From NCBI RefSeq assembly GCF_009755725.1, contig NZ_CP046619.1, positions 930,001 to 994,000 on the forward strand: a stretch of DNA of 64,000 nt, given 5' to 3'. The translations under genes and the position numbers were made by a program. The stretch is from Diaminobutyricimonas sp. LJ205. Its GTDB lineage: Bacteria; Actinomycetota; Actinomycetes; Actinomycetales; Microbacteriaceae. Position 1 is the first letter of the stretch, and every line of letters begins with the position of its first letter. A model generated the notes under the pieces. The model worked only from the letters and a program-made list of their open reading frames with translations, made no database searches and was not told the DNA's origin. Positions 35,292-44,620 of this stretch are shown here, piece by piece.

Positions 35292-36860
35292 TTAGACGTG
35301 GTCACCGTGCGAGTGGCCGCCGCCGCTGCCGGTGGTGCCCTGGGGACCGGCGGGCGCCGGGAGGTTGAGACCACCCGGGATGCTCTTGCCCTTGACGCCG
35401 TTCACCGACTCCGTGGAGTAGGAGTAGACGAGCACGGCAAGCGCGATCGCATCGATGTTCACGTCGAGCGCCTCGACGTTCACGTTGTCGATCGTGTCGC
35501 ACGCCTGGTGGTAGCACTGGTCGAAGGACTCACCCGCGACACCGCCCCAGATCGCCTGCTGCTCGGCGGTCTTGACGACCTCGGCGCCCGTGAACAGGCC
35601 ACCGGCCGGGATGCCCTCGAGGATGAAGGCTTCGTAGTCGCTGCGACCGCTGAACTCGGCGTCGTCATAGGGCTGCCCCACACTCGTGAAGTAGCTCTCG
35701 AAGAGGTCCTCGATCTGAACCGAGCCCGCGGGCACGTCGACCGGCGCCGGGAACTGCGATTCGTCACCGTCGTAGATCATGAAGATGTAGTTCGGCGACG
35801 CGACCATGTCGAAGTTGAGGTACAGCGCGATGCGGTCCTTCTCGGCCTGCGAGAGACCGTCGACGTAGGCCTGCGAGCCGATCAGACCTGCCTCCTCGGC
35901 ACCCCACCATGCGAGGCGGATGGTGTTCTCTGGCTTCAGCTTCGACAGGTTTTGGGCGATCTCGAGCAGCGAAGCGGAACCGCTGCCGTTGTCGTTGATG
36001 CCGGGACCTGCCTGCACCGAGTCGAGGTGCGCGCCGGCCATGACGACGTTGTCGGTGTTCGTGCCGGGCAGTTCCGCGATCACGTTCTTCTGCGGACGCA
36101 GCTCGGGTGCGGGCACGAAGACGTGGGCCGTTGATCCCGCCTGCGAGAGGGCAACACCCTGCTCGTAGCTGGCACCGACCACGGGGATGCCGACGATGTT
36201 CGAGCCGCCCAGCGTGCCGACGATGAGGTCCTGACGGTCGGCAGTGGCGGCGTCGCCCGCGTTGAAGATGATGACGCCGGCGGCGCCCGCTTCTTCAGCG
36301 TTGATCGCCTTGTCGGCGAACGGGCAGAAACCGCGCTGAATGAGGGCGATGGAGCCGGCGGGGAAGCCCACGAAGTCGGCGTCGTCGCATCCACTGGTGT
36401 TCGCATTGCCGAGGCCGAGTTGCAGGTCGACTCCGACGACGGACGCCGTCACGTCACCCGGGCCGCTGCCGGTGAACGGCCCGGTCGGGTACTCCGCATT
36501 CGTTGGGGTCAGCTGCGTGAGTGTCGAGGGCCCGACGAACGTGAAATCGAACTCGTCGATGGTCACGTTCCACCCGGCCGCCTCGAGGGTTTCGACGACG
36601 TAGTCGACGCTCGCCTCGTAGCCGGGCAGGCCGGCAGCACGGTTGCCGCCGTTCTCGTCGGCGATGCGCTGGAACGCCTCGAGGTGCTCCATTGCACCGT
36701 CGGCGTTCACGCACTCGAGAAGTTTGGAGATGGTGTTGTTGTTACGGTTGTCGCACTTCGCTGCGGGAGCGGCCGTTGCCGCCCCGGCCGGGATCAAGGC
36801 GATAGCGAAGGCCGCAGCCGTCGCTAACGCGATCCCTCGGGATCTGGTGACTTGTGACAT
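35292..36860 (-). CDS. Secreted M28 zinc aminopeptidase with PA domain
   Basis: This is a 522-aa protein. Two adjacent ATGs (36863, 36860) follow GAAGGG; I chose the second for spacing. The signal peptide runs to about residue 32 (GIALATAAAFAIALIPAG, cleavage near ATAAPA). A protease-associated (PA) domain spans about 140-250 (SIALIQRGFCPFADKA, AGAAGVIIFN). The M28 catalytic domain has metal ligands in GAHLDSV, NDNGSG, WWGAEEAGLIGS with the catalytic Glu pair, FDMVASPNY, and HQACDT near the end. The C-terminus is a short Gly/His tail (GGGHSHGDHV) that might bind metal. It resembles leucine aminopeptidases of Streptomyces and removes N-terminal residues from extracellular peptides. Confidence 0.9.
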   Translation of the reverse strand: MSQVTRSRGIALATAAAFAIALIPAGAATAAPAAKCDNRNNNTISKLLECVNADGAMEHLEAFQRIADENGGNRAAGLPGYEASVDYVVETLEAAGWNVTIDEFDFTFVGPSTLTQLTPTNAEYPTGPFTGSGPGDVTASVVGVDLQLGLGNANTSGCDDADFVGFPAGSIALIQRGFCPFADKAINAEEAGAAGVIIFNAGDAATADRQDLIVGTLGGSNIVGIPVVGASYEQGVALSQAGSTAHVFVPAPELRPQKNVIAELPGTNTDNVVMAGAHLDSVQAGPGINDNGSGSASLLEIAQNLSKLKPENTIRLAWWGAEEAGLIGSQAYVDGLSQAEKDRIALYLNFDMVASPNYIFMIYDGDESQFPAPVDVPAGSVQIEDLFESYFTSVGQPYDDAEFSGRSDYEAFILEGIPAGGLFTGAEVVKTAEQQAIWGGVAGESFDQCYHQACDTIDNVNVEALDVNIDAIALAVLVYSYSTESVNGVKGKSIPGGLNLPAPAGPQGTTGSGGGHSHGDHV

Positions 36861-36873
36861 CATTTTCCCTTCG

Positions 36874-36890
36874 AATAAGGCGGCCTTATT
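36874..36890. promoter_or_regulatory. Inverted repeat upstream of the M28 peptidase gene
   Basis: AATAAGG (36874-36880) and CCTTATT (36884-36890) form a perfect dyad with a CGG centre, 13 nt upstream of the peptidase start. It is close enough to act as an operator or 5'-UTR hairpin. The divergent gene at 36992 could share it. Confidence 0.35.
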
Positions 36891-36991
36891 GGCCCCCATT
36901 TGGGGCTGAGCCTAGAGGCAACCGTGTCGGGAGCAATAGAGTGTTCTTGAACCGGATTCGTGGTATACGTGCCAATCGAAGGAGCCGACGG

Positions 36992-38059
36992 ATGTCTCTC
37001 GCACGAGTCCAGAACTTCTCCATCTCGCTCGACGGCTTCGGCACCGGGGAACCCCAGAGCCTCGAGGCGCCGTTCGGCCACGCCGGTGACCGGCTGCACG
37101 AGTGGATGTTCGCGACCCGGTTTGGCGGGGAGATGTTCGGCCGGCCCAGCGGTTCCCGCGGTGTCGATGAAGCATTTGCGCGGCAGTTCGATGTGGGAAT
37201 CGGTGCCGAGATCATGGGCGCCAACAAGTTCGGCCCACCCGGATGGCATGAGGATCCGGAGTGGAAGGGGTGGTGGGGGAGCAACCCACCGTTCCATACG
37301 CCGACCTTCGTGCTGACCCATCACCCGCGCCCGTCGATCGAGATGGAGGGCGGCACGACGTTCCACTTCCTCGACGCGTCACCTGCCGAGGCGCTTGAGG
37401 CGGCCCGCGAGGCTGCGGGCGGCCAGGACGTTCGCCTCGGCGGGGGAGCAACCATGATCCGCGACTTCCTCGCGGCCGGGCTCGTCGACCACTTGCACGT
37501 GGTGGTGGTGCCGATTCTGCTCGGCCGCGGTGTCCGACTCTGGGACGGGCTCGAGGGGCTCGAGAAGGACTACGCGGTGGAGGCGACCTCGTCGCCGACC
37601 GGAGTCACGCACGTGACGTTCACCCGGGCAGCGGACTCAATCGCGTCGATCGAGCTCGATAGAGAAGTCGGAGCCATGCCGCGCGATCCGAACATCCCCG
37701 ACGCATTTGACGTCTACACGGTCGTGGTTCTGCGGCGGCCGGATGACGCCCCGGAGATGTCGGACGAAGAACTCGACGTGCTGCAGTCGCGCCATCTCGC
37801 CTACCGCGCCGAGCTGGCACGGCGGGGCGTACTGGTCGCGAATGGCCCGTTCGACCAGCAAAACGATCCGTCGTATCGAGGAATGTCGATCTTCGCCTGC
37901 GACCCGGCCGAGGCCGCCCGGCTGTCCGAGGGCGACCCCTCTGTTGTGGCGGGGCGGCTCGCCTACGACGTGATGGAGTGGTGGGTGCGCGGCGGTGCGC
38001 TGACGTTCCCGCTCGCGGATCGTCCGGTCGGCGATCGCCGCTCGATGCCGGACGACTGA
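36992..38059 (+). CDS. RibD-C (dihydrofolate reductase-like) protein fused to YCII domain
   Basis: This is a 355-aa protein. ATG 36992 has GAAGGAG upstream; the open frame to 36854 is not used. Residues 1-205 are a RibD C-terminal/DHFR-like domain: VQNFSISLDGFGTG, a Gly-rich GGGATMIRDFLAAGLVDHLH, and VPILLGRGVRLW. Such proteins are predicted NADPH-dependent reductases. Residues 230-345 are a YCII/DGPF-like dimeric barrel (AFDVYTVVVLRRPDDAPEMS, VANGPFDQQND, GMSIFACD, and EWW). The fusion suggests a reductase with a ligand-binding or dehydrochlorinase-like partner. The substrate is unknown. Confidence 0.8.
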   Translation: MSLARVQNFSISLDGFGTGEPQSLEAPFGHAGDRLHEWMFATRFGGEMFGRPSGSRGVDEAFARQFDVGIGAEIMGANKFGPPGWHEDPEWKGWWGSNPPFHTPTFVLTHHPRPSIEMEGGTTFHFLDASPAEALEAAREAAGGQDVRLGGGATMIRDFLAAGLVDHLHVVVVPILLGRGVRLWDGLEGLEKDYAVEATSSPTGVTHVTFTRAADSIASIELDREVGAMPRDPNIPDAFDVYTVVVLRRPDDAPEMSDEELDVLQSRHLAYRAELARRGVLVANGPFDQQNDPSYRGMSIFACDPAEAARLSEGDPSVVAGRLAYDVMEWWVRGGALTFPLADRPVGDRRSMPDD

Positions 38060-38090
38060 CCAGACCATGCCGGGAGGCAAGAACGCCCAG

Positions 38091-40328
38091 CTACGACTGA
38101 AACACGTCGGCGAGCTCACCCCAGGCATCTGCTCGCGCGAACACCGGCACCGTGTCCCGGAGCGTCTGGACATTGACGACCTGACCGCCGTCGAACCGGG
38201 TCCCCGTCCAGACATCCAGCCACTCCCCAGCAGGTAGATAGACCGGCCACTCGGTAACCCCGGCCTCCAGCACCGGCGCCACCAGCAGGTCATCACCGAA
38301 CATCCACTGCACCGGGTGCTCCCACACCTGCGGGTCATCCGGGTGCTCGAAGTACAGCGGACGCATCAGCGGCTTCCCGGTTTCCAGCGTCACCCGCGCC
38401 GACGCCGCGATGTACGGCACCAGCCGCTCGCGCAGCTGCACCAGCGCGCGAACCTCAGGAATCACCGATGCATCCCCGGTCACCTCCGCGATGTTCCACG
38501 GCGTGCGATCGCGTGACGGGGTGCGGTGGTGGTTGAACTCGGAGTGGTACTGCATGATCGGCACGAACACCGACGCCGCCATCGCGCGAACGTACAGCTC
38601 GGCATCCGGGATGTCGCCCGAGAAGCCGGCGATATCCCATCCCCAGTAGACGATGCCGCTCGCGGCCGCACTCAGCCCGGCCAGTATCGACCAGCGGAAC
38701 GCCTCCCACGTCGAGTTCTCATCCCCGGCCCAGAACGCGCCGTGCGCCTGGGACCCGGTGAAGCCCGCCCGACTGAAGGTCACCGGCGCCTTGCCGCATG
38801 ACTCCAGCAGCCGCCCGTATGCCGCGGCATAGGCGACCGGGAACGTGTTGTTGCCGGATGCCCCGGACTCACCATCGAGGTAGACGAGGTCTTCGCCCCA
38901 GGCATGCTCGCCACCGTCGGTCTTGAAGCCGTCGATACCGAGTTCCTCGACCAGGTAGCGGCGCTTGTCAGTCCACCAGTCGGCGGCGCGCTCATCGGTC
39001 AGGTCGGGCATCAGCCCGAGCGGGAACCACCAGCCCCGGTTCCGATACGGACGCAGCCCGCCATCCGGGGTGCGTTCGCGGATCAGCACATTCTCGCGGA
39101 TGGCGGCCGCGGCATCCGCCTTCGCCTGCCCGGTCGGGTGCGGGCGCATCTTGATCAGTGGGATCTGCCACAGGTGCAGCTTCACGCCCTGCTCATGCAG
39201 GCGATCGACCATCCCCTTGGGGTCCGGCCAGGCGCCCTCGGCGGGGAAGGTGAAGTCGGCCAGGCGCATCGGGCCGCCGTCCTCGCGCACCGTGTACTTG
39301 GCGTCGCGGAAGATCGTGAAGCTGGACTCGTCGCTCCATGCCTCGATCACCACCGAACCGACCGGGATGTCGTGCTCGGCGTGCAGGGCCACCTGCTTCT
39401 CGACCTCGGCCTGCGTGTTCCACTCGTTGCCGCTGGCCCAGAGCCGGAATACCCAGTCCGGCAGCTCCTTCGGCCGGCCGACCTCGTCGAGGAACGCCGA
39501 CAGCACCTCGTGCGGGCGGCCGGTGTAGATACCGAGCGACACCGTGGGGGAGCCGACTGCCTCGTCGACCTCGGCCTCGATCCACAACCGGTCGGGGGAG
39601 GAGGCGCCCAGATCGAACCACACCCGGCGCGAGGTGCGCACGTGGAAACCCCAGCCGTCCCCGCCGACGACGTGCGCGAACGGCATCGGCAGGTAGGTGC
39701 GCCGATGCTCGCCTTGGCTCTTGTACTGCTCGAACACCATCGAGTCGAGCGTGGTGCCGCGGTGGTCGAGCGCGTCGAAGCGCTCGCCGAAACCGGTGAT
39801 GTGCTCGCCGGGCTTGAGCGGCAGGGCAAAGCGCACCCGCGTCACCCGGTCACCGGCGCGCAGCACGCTGACGCTGCCGGGCACGACGGTGCCGGTCGGG
39901 TCGGCGATGACCGCGTCATCCGCCTTCTCCCAGCCCGCGACCGCGGTCTCGAACCAGCGGGTGCGCTCGGTGCTGTCGCCGCGGTGCGCGGTGAACCGGT
40001 AGCGCAGCGCGGCGCCGGGGGGCAGGGCCGACGCGGGCAGCGATACCTGCCAGCCACCCTGGTCCCGGGCGAGCCGCGCCTGCGCGCTGGCGAGGTGACC
40101 GCCATCGACGACCTGGCCGCGCGAGGAGCGCCGCACCGGCGACAGCTCGATCAGCTCGGTGCGCGGTTCGGATGCCGTGGTGACCAGCTCCACGGAGACC
40201 CGGTCCACCTCACCTGAGGTGCGTACGCCCAGCCGCAGCGATTCACCGGCGACCGGCTGCACGGGGAAGCGCTGCTCGGTGTCGTCGGCGTACGGATGTC
40301 CCGAACCGTTCGGTCGATGCCGGATCAT
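38091..40328 (-). CDS. Glycoside hydrolase family 31 (alpha-glucosidase/alpha-xylosidase type)
   Basis: This is a 745-aa protein. ATG 40328 overlaps the upstream gene by 4 nt. After an N-terminal beta-sandwich, the GH31 barrel shows FGERFDALDHRG and VVIEAWSDESSFTIF. The nucleophile region is DGFKTDGGEHAWG with D471, the acid/base is D536 in WAGDENSTW, and YWGWDIAGFSG and MQYHSEFN follow. The C-terminal beta domain contains RPLYFEHPDDPQVW and YLPAGEWLDVWTG. There is no signal peptide, so it is cytoplasmic and acts on oligosaccharides imported by the ABC system upstream in the same operon. Alpha-xyloside or alpha-glucoside cannot be decided from motifs alone. Confidence 0.88.
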   Translation of the reverse strand: MIRHRPNGSGHPYADDTEQRFPVQPVAGESLRLGVRTSGEVDRVSVELVTTASEPRTELIELSPVRRSSRGQVVDGGHLASAQARLARDQGGWQVSLPASALPPGAALRYRFTAHRGDSTERTRWFETAVAGWEKADDAVIADPTGTVVPGSVSVLRAGDRVTRVRFALPLKPGEHITGFGERFDALDHRGTTLDSMVFEQYKSQGEHRRTYLPMPFAHVVGGDGWGFHVRTSRRVWFDLGASSPDRLWIEAEVDEAVGSPTVSLGIYTGRPHEVLSAFLDEVGRPKELPDWVFRLWASGNEWNTQAEVEKQVALHAEHDIPVGSVVIEAWSDESSFTIFRDAKYTVREDGGPMRLADFTFPAEGAWPDPKGMVDRLHEQGVKLHLWQIPLIKMRPHPTGQAKADAAAAIRENVLIRERTPDGGLRPYRNRGWWFPLGLMPDLTDERAADWWTDKRRYLVEELGIDGFKTDGGEHAWGEDLVYLDGESGASGNNTFPVAYAAAYGRLLESCGKAPVTFSRAGFTGSQAHGAFWAGDENSTWEAFRWSILAGLSAAASGIVYWGWDIAGFSGDIPDAELYVRAMAASVFVPIMQYHSEFNHHRTPSRDRTPWNIAEVTGDASVIPEVRALVQLRERLVPYIAASARVTLETGKPLMRPLYFEHPDDPQVWEHPVQWMFGDDLLVAPVLEAGVTEWPVYLPAGEWLDVWTGTRFDGGQVVNVQTLRDTVPVFARADAWGELADVFQS

Positions 40329-41428
40329 GATTCCTCCAGTTCCGCTGCGAGCCGCAGCACCATCGCGTGGCTCCACAGCAGCGGGGTCGCCACGGGTCCC
40401 CACCGATCAATCCATTCCTGCTCGAACGTCTCGTCGAGCAGATGCCAATTCACCTGTTCCGGCAGCGAACCATCGGCGGTAACCGTCGACACTGCCCATT
40501 CGAGCAGCCGCTCCGCTTCGGCCCGGTTGCCGATCGCCAGCTGCGCCAGCCCGAGGAAGCACGACAGCAGCGGCCACTGCCCGCCGCCGAAGAAGGTGTC
40601 GCCGCTGAACCGGTGCACGCCGCCGTCGGCGCACAGTTCCCGGTCGATCGCCGCGACCGTCTGCCGGGCGAGCTCCGATGCGGAGTCGAGCACGCTCATC
40701 GGCCCGACGAGCGCGCTCAGGCTGCCGTCGACAGCGGTGCTGCCCAACCACTTCACGACGTGCCTGTCGCTGACGAGGCTGGTCTCCAGAAAATGCCGGG
40801 CATCGGATGCCGCGGCCCGCGCCCGCACGGCAAGGTCACCGTCGACCAGCCCGTGCCGCACCGCAGCCTCCAGGCCACCGATGACGCAGCCGAGCGTGGA
40901 GCCATGGATCTGCTCGACGTGCTCCTCCCACCAGTCGAAGCACGGGCGTGACCACGAACTGATCAGGTACCGCACGACCAGGGCCGCGGCATCCGCCCAC
41001 CGATTCTGATCGAGCCCATGGCGCTCGGCATGCTCGGTGACCGCCCATAGCCAGGTGCCGTAGCCGTCGAGCTGGAAGTCCCACCAGTCATCGCTGCCGA
41101 TCTCGCCGTCCAGGGTGAACCGGGTGGGCAGCATCTCGTTGTCGGGCAGCGGCGTGCCGGCGTCGGCCGCGGCGATGATGCGCTCGATCTGCCCGGCGTG
41201 GCGCAGCACCGTCGAGGCGCACCAGTCGTGGAAGGCGCTCGCCGACAGGGCCTCACCGGCCGCGGACATGCCGTCGGCGATGAAGGCGCCGTCCCGGAAC
41301 CACGAGTAGCCGCGGTAGGCGGAGAAGGTCGGGCTGGCCGGATACGCACCGGACGGATGCTGCAGCGAGCGGATGAGCGTGCGCGAGTGGTCGAGAAGCT
41401 CGCCGAGCGCAGTGGAGGTGGGGGCCAT
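40325..41428 (-). CDS. Glucoamylase/GH15-like glycoside hydrolase
   Basis: This is a 367-aa protein. ATG 41428 is preceded by AGGA; an upstream extension is repeat sequence. It is an (alpha/alpha)6-barrel type enzyme with SGAYPASPTFSAYRGYSWFRDGAFIADGM near the start, where WFRDG is typical of GH15 substrate sites. DWWDFQLDGYGTWLWA and PCFDWWEEH (probable acidic catalytic residue) follow. It is shorter than most GH15 enzymes and cytoplasmic. It overlaps the GH31 start and presumably trims the same imported sugar. Confidence 0.8.
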   Translation of the reverse strand: MAPTSTALGELLDHSRTLIRSLQHPSGAYPASPTFSAYRGYSWFRDGAFIADGMSAAGEALSASAFHDWCASTVLRHAGQIERIIAAADAGTPLPDNEMLPTRFTLDGEIGSDDWWDFQLDGYGTWLWAVTEHAERHGLDQNRWADAAALVVRYLISSWSRPCFDWWEEHVEQIHGSTLGCVIGGLEAAVRHGLVDGDLAVRARAAASDARHFLETSLVSDRHVVKWLGSTAVDGSLSALVGPMSVLDSASELARQTVAAIDRELCADGGVHRFSGDTFFGGGQWPLLSCFLGLAQLAIGNRAEAERLLEWAVSTVTADGSLPEQVNWHLLDETFEQEWIDRWGPVATPLLWSHAMVLRLAAELEES

Positions 41429-41481
41429 GGGTCCTGATTCGACGCAGAGTGGATAAGAAAGGGAGTGCCCGCTGGGGGAGT

Positions 41482-41545
41482 ACCCGCTGGTCGAGCTTGT
41501 CGAGACCTTCACGAGCGGGGGTCTCGACAGGCTCGACCAACGGGT
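41482..41545. repeat. Long palindromic intergenic repeat
   Basis: Two 26-base arms (41482-41507 and 41520-41545) differ at only two positions as inverted copies and contain TGGTCGAGC...GTCGAGACC. This REP-like type is common in high-GC actinobacteria. It sits inside the sugar operon between the binding-protein and GH15 genes, where it could stabilise the upstream mRNA and lower glycosidase expression. Confidence 0.8.
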
Positions 41546-41556
41546 TTACTGAATGG

Positions 41557-42807
41557 CTACCCGAGGATGGCGTTCACGCGCTCCTCGGCGGAGGCGATCG
41601 CCTCTTCGACGGTCTTCCGACCGGCGGCCGCCTCGGTGAGCTCCTCGCTGACGATGTCCTGCATCTCGGCCTGGCTGGCGCCGATGGACGGGGCCAACGC
41701 GACACCGTCGAGCGAGTCGAACACGGCCTGACGGTTCTCGGGAGCGCCCTTGGTCAGGTACGAGTCCAGCTTCGCCTCATCGGAGATCGGCGGCAGTTCC
41801 CAGCCGCTGTCGAGCCGCACGTCAACCATGGTCTCCGAGCTGGTGAGGAACTCGGCGAACTTCTGCGCGGCCTCGATGTTCTTGCTGCCGGCCGAGACGG
41901 CGACCGCGTTCGAGAACATGGCGCTGGCCTGCTGCGCGTCGCCCGGCTCAACCGCAATGTCCCAGTTGAAGCCGGCATCGGCGAGGCCGCCGAACATCCA
42001 GATGCCGGTGTGCCACATGGCCAGCTTGCCTTCGGCGAACAGGCCACTGTCGAAGTCGGGCGTGCCTGCGCCCTGCTCGGCGGTCGGCATGGTGCTGCCG
42101 CTCTTGCCGACCAGCCACTCGGCCGCCTTGATGCCCTCGGGGGAGTTGAACGCCACCTTGGTGCCGTCCTCGTTCAGGAAGTCGCCGCCAGCCTGGGCTA
42201 CAGCCTTGTAGTACTCGTGGTAGCTGATCGGCTGATAGTCGCCCCAGACGCCGGCCGCGGCATCCGTCAGCGCCTCGCCAGCCTGCTGCTCCTCAGCCCA
42301 GGTCCAGTCACCGGTGGGGTAGTCGAGACCCGCCGCGTCGAAGAGGTCCTTGTTGTAGAACAGCACGACGTTCGAGAACGAACTCGGCAGCGCATACTGG
42401 GTGCCGTCGGTTTGGTAGGCGTCGGCGAGCGAGTCCTGGTAGACGCTGGTGTCGACATCCTTGAGCTCGGCGAGCACGCCGCTCTCCTGGTAGCCGGCGT
42501 AGTTGGCGAACTCGATGTCGAATACGTCGGCGACGGTGCCGCCGGCGAGGTCGGTCTGCAGCGTGGTGAAGTAGTCGGCGTAGGGGAGGGTGGTCACCTC
42601 GACGGTGATGCCCTCGTTCTCCTCCTCGAATGCGTCGACGATCTTCTGCAGGTTCTCCTCGTTGCCAGCGTTCGAGATGAAGTTCGAGTAGGTGATGACG
42701 ATGCCCTCGTCGCCGTTACCGGTGTCGGCGTTACTTGAGCATCCGGTGAGGACAAGGCCGAGCGCGGCGGCGACGCCGACACCCGTTGTCAGTGCTGTGC
42801 GCTTCAT
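41557..42807 (-). CDS. Sugar ABC transporter substrate-binding lipoprotein
   Basis: This is a 416-aa protein with GAAGGAG 11 nt before its ATG. The lipoprotein signal (basic start, hydrophobic core, lipobox LTGC with C23) is followed by an acidic, Gly-rich linker. The mature part is a family 1 (SBP_bac_1) solute-binding protein: ITVEVTTLPYADYFTTLQTD, VADVFDIEFANYAGYQESG, YALPSSFSNVVLFYNKDLFD and AMWHTGIWMFGGL. It would deliver oligosaccharides to the two permeases encoded just upstream. No ATPase gene is in the operon, so a shared MsiK/MalK-type ATPase encoded elsewhere must drive transport, as is usual in actinobacteria. Confidence 0.93.
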   Translation of the reverse strand: MKRTALTTGVGVAAALGLVLTGCSSNADTGNGDEGIVITYSNFISNAGNEENLQKIVDAFEEENEGITVEVTTLPYADYFTTLQTDLAGGTVADVFDIEFANYAGYQESGVLAELKDVDTSVYQDSLADAYQTDGTQYALPSSFSNVVLFYNKDLFDAAGLDYPTGDWTWAEEQQAGEALTDAAAGVWGDYQPISYHEYYKAVAQAGGDFLNEDGTKVAFNSPEGIKAAEWLVGKSGSTMPTAEQGAGTPDFDSGLFAEGKLAMWHTGIWMFGGLADAGFNWDIAVEPGDAQQASAMFSNAVAVSAGSKNIEAAQKFAEFLTSSETMVDVRLDSGWELPPISDEAKLDSYLTKGAPENRQAVFDSLDGVALAPSIGASQAEMQDIVSEELTEAAAGRKTVEEAIASAEERVNAILG

Positions 42808-42843
42808 GGTGATCCAATCTCCTTCGATGGGGGTGGTGCGGGG

Positions 42844-43677
42844 TTATTTGATGCCGGAACTGGCGACGCCCTGGACGACGTACTTCTGGGCGAACAGGTA
42901 GATCGCGAGCATGGGGAGCACGCTGATGACCGAGCCGGCCATCATCACGTCCCACTGGGTGGTGTACTGCCCCTGGAGTCCGGCGAGGGCAATGGGCAGG
43001 GTCTGAAGCTCGGGGTCGCGCAGGATGATCAGCGGCCAGAGGAAGCTGTTCCAGCTGCTCATGAACGCGAACACGGTGAGTGTCGCCAGCGACGGGCCGA
43101 TCAGCGGCAGAACGATGGTGCCGAAGATCCGCACATGGCCGGCGCCGTCGATGGTGGCCGCCTCGTCGAGCTCGCGCGGCACGGCGTTCATCGCCTGCCG
43201 CAGCAGGAACACCCCGAATGCGCTGGCCATGCTCGGCAGCACGACGCCGAGGTGGGTGTTGATCAGGCCGAGGTCGCGCATCTGCACGAACAGCGGAACG
43301 ATCAGCACCTGGATCGGCACCATCATCGTCGCGAGATACACGGCGAACAGGATGTTCCGGCCGCGGAACGGCAGCCGGCTGAACGCGTAGGCGGCCATCG
43401 CACTGGTGAGCAGCTGCAGCAGCGTGATCGTGATCGCGAGGCCCAGTGAGTTGAGCACGACCTGGGCGAACGGGGTGTTCGCGAACAATTCCTCGTACGC
43501 GGCGAGCGACGGGTCGCTCGGGATCAGGTTGGGCGTCGCCGACAGCCCGGCTCCGGAGGACAGTGAGGTGCTGAGCGTCCACAGGAACGGGAAGAACATG
43601 ACCAGCGCACCCAGCGCGACGAGGAGGGTGAGGGTGATCCCGCTGATGCGGCAACGGGTAGTGACGCGGCTACGCAT
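42844..43677 (-). CDS. Sugar ABC transporter permease (MalG type)
   Basis: This is a 277-aa protein with six predicted membrane helices. The EAA loop ELDEAATIDGAGHVRIFGTIVLP before the last pair is the coupling site for the ATPase. The C-terminus has the MalG-like QKYVVQGVASSGIK. Its start overlaps the upstream permease by 8 nt. With the MalF-type partner it forms the channel for the sugar bound by the lipoprotein encoded next. Confidence 0.93.
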   Translation of the reverse strand: MRSRVTTRCRISGITLTLLVALGALVMFFPFLWTLSTSLSSGAGLSATPNLIPSDPSLAAYEELFANTPFAQVVLNSLGLAITITLLQLLTSAMAAYAFSRLPFRGRNILFAVYLATMMVPIQVLIVPLFVQMRDLGLINTHLGVVLPSMASAFGVFLLRQAMNAVPRELDEAATIDGAGHVRIFGTIVLPLIGPSLATLTVFAFMSSWNSFLWPLIILRDPELQTLPIALAGLQGQYTTQWDVMMAGSVISVLPMLAIYLFAQKYVVQGVASSGIK

Positions 43678-44620
43678 AGTTCACCCACTTCTTCTGTCCA
43701 CGGATCTGCAGCACGGTGATCGCCAGCACGACGGCGAACAGCATCCAGGACAGGGCGGATGCCTCGCCGGCCGCGCCGTACCGGAACGTCAGGTCGTAAA
43801 CGCGCATCACCACCACCTCAGTTGCCCCGGCCGGTCCGCCGCCGGTCATCGCGTAGACCTGGTCGAACACCTGGAAGCCGTTGATCAGCGAGATGACCAC
43901 GACGAAGAAGGTGGACGGCGAGAGCATCGGCAGAGTGATGCTGAACAGTCGCCGCCACCAGCCGGCGCCATCGACGGTCGCCGCCTCATACAGGTCCTGC
44001 GGGATCGCCTGCAGCCCCGCGAGCAGGATGATCATCACGAAGCCGAGGTCTTTCCACGCCGAGGCGAGGATGATCGAGGGCATCGCCCACGCCGGGTCCG
44101 TCCACCAGCCGGGACCGTCGATGCCGACCCAGGCGAGCACGTGATTGACGATGCCGACCGACGGGTTCAGCAACCAGCGCCAGACCAATGCGACCACGAT
44201 CCAGCTGGTGACCACCGGCAGGAAGTACACACCACGCAGCAGGTTGCGTCCGGCGATCCTGGCGTTCAGCGCGAGCGCGAGCAGCAGCCCTCCGACATAG
44301 ACCAGCGGCAGGTACCCGACGATGTAATAGAGGGTGTTGCTGAACGCGCGCATGGTGCGTTCGTCACCGATCAGGTCGAGATAGTTCTGCGCGCCGACCC
44401 ACTGCATTGGGGCGAGCAGGTTCCACTCGTGCAGGCTCACCCAGAACGCGCCGACCATCGGGTACAGCGTGAACAGGGCCAGCGGAATCGCGCTGGGCAG
44501 CACGAACAGCAGCACGGTGCCGGCGTAGCGCCAGCGTTTCGGGCGCCGGCTTCGGCGCGGCTGCGGAGGGGCGGATGCCGCGGCCTCCGTCCGCTCGGCG
44601 GTGACGGTTGGCGTGCTCAT
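43670..44620 (-). CDS. Sugar ABC transporter permease (MalF type)
   Basis: This is a 316-aa protein. A cytosolic Pro/Arg-rich N-terminus precedes a first helix (YAGTVLLFVLPSAIPLALF) and five more. The EAA loop is DLYEAATVDGAGWWRRLFSITLP. MalF-type features include the long N-terminal extension and YAMTGGGPAGATEVVVMRVY. It overlaps the ROK gene upstream (ATGA) and the MalG-type gene downstream. Confidence 0.93.
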   Translation of the reverse strand: MSTPTVTAERTEAAASAPPQPRRSRRPKRWRYAGTVLLFVLPSAIPLALFTLYPMVGAFWVSLHEWNLLAPMQWVGAQNYLDLIGDERTMRAFSNTLYYIVGYLPLVYVGGLLLALALNARIAGRNLLRGVYFLPVVTSWIVVALVWRWLLNPSVGIVNHVLAWVGIDGPGWWTDPAWAMPSIILASAWKDLGFVMIILLAGLQAIPQDLYEAATVDGAGWWRRLFSITLPMLSPSTFFVVVISLINGFQVFDQVYAMTGGGPAGATEVVVMRVYDLTFRYGAAGEASALSWMLFAVVLAITVLQIRGQKKWVNYA

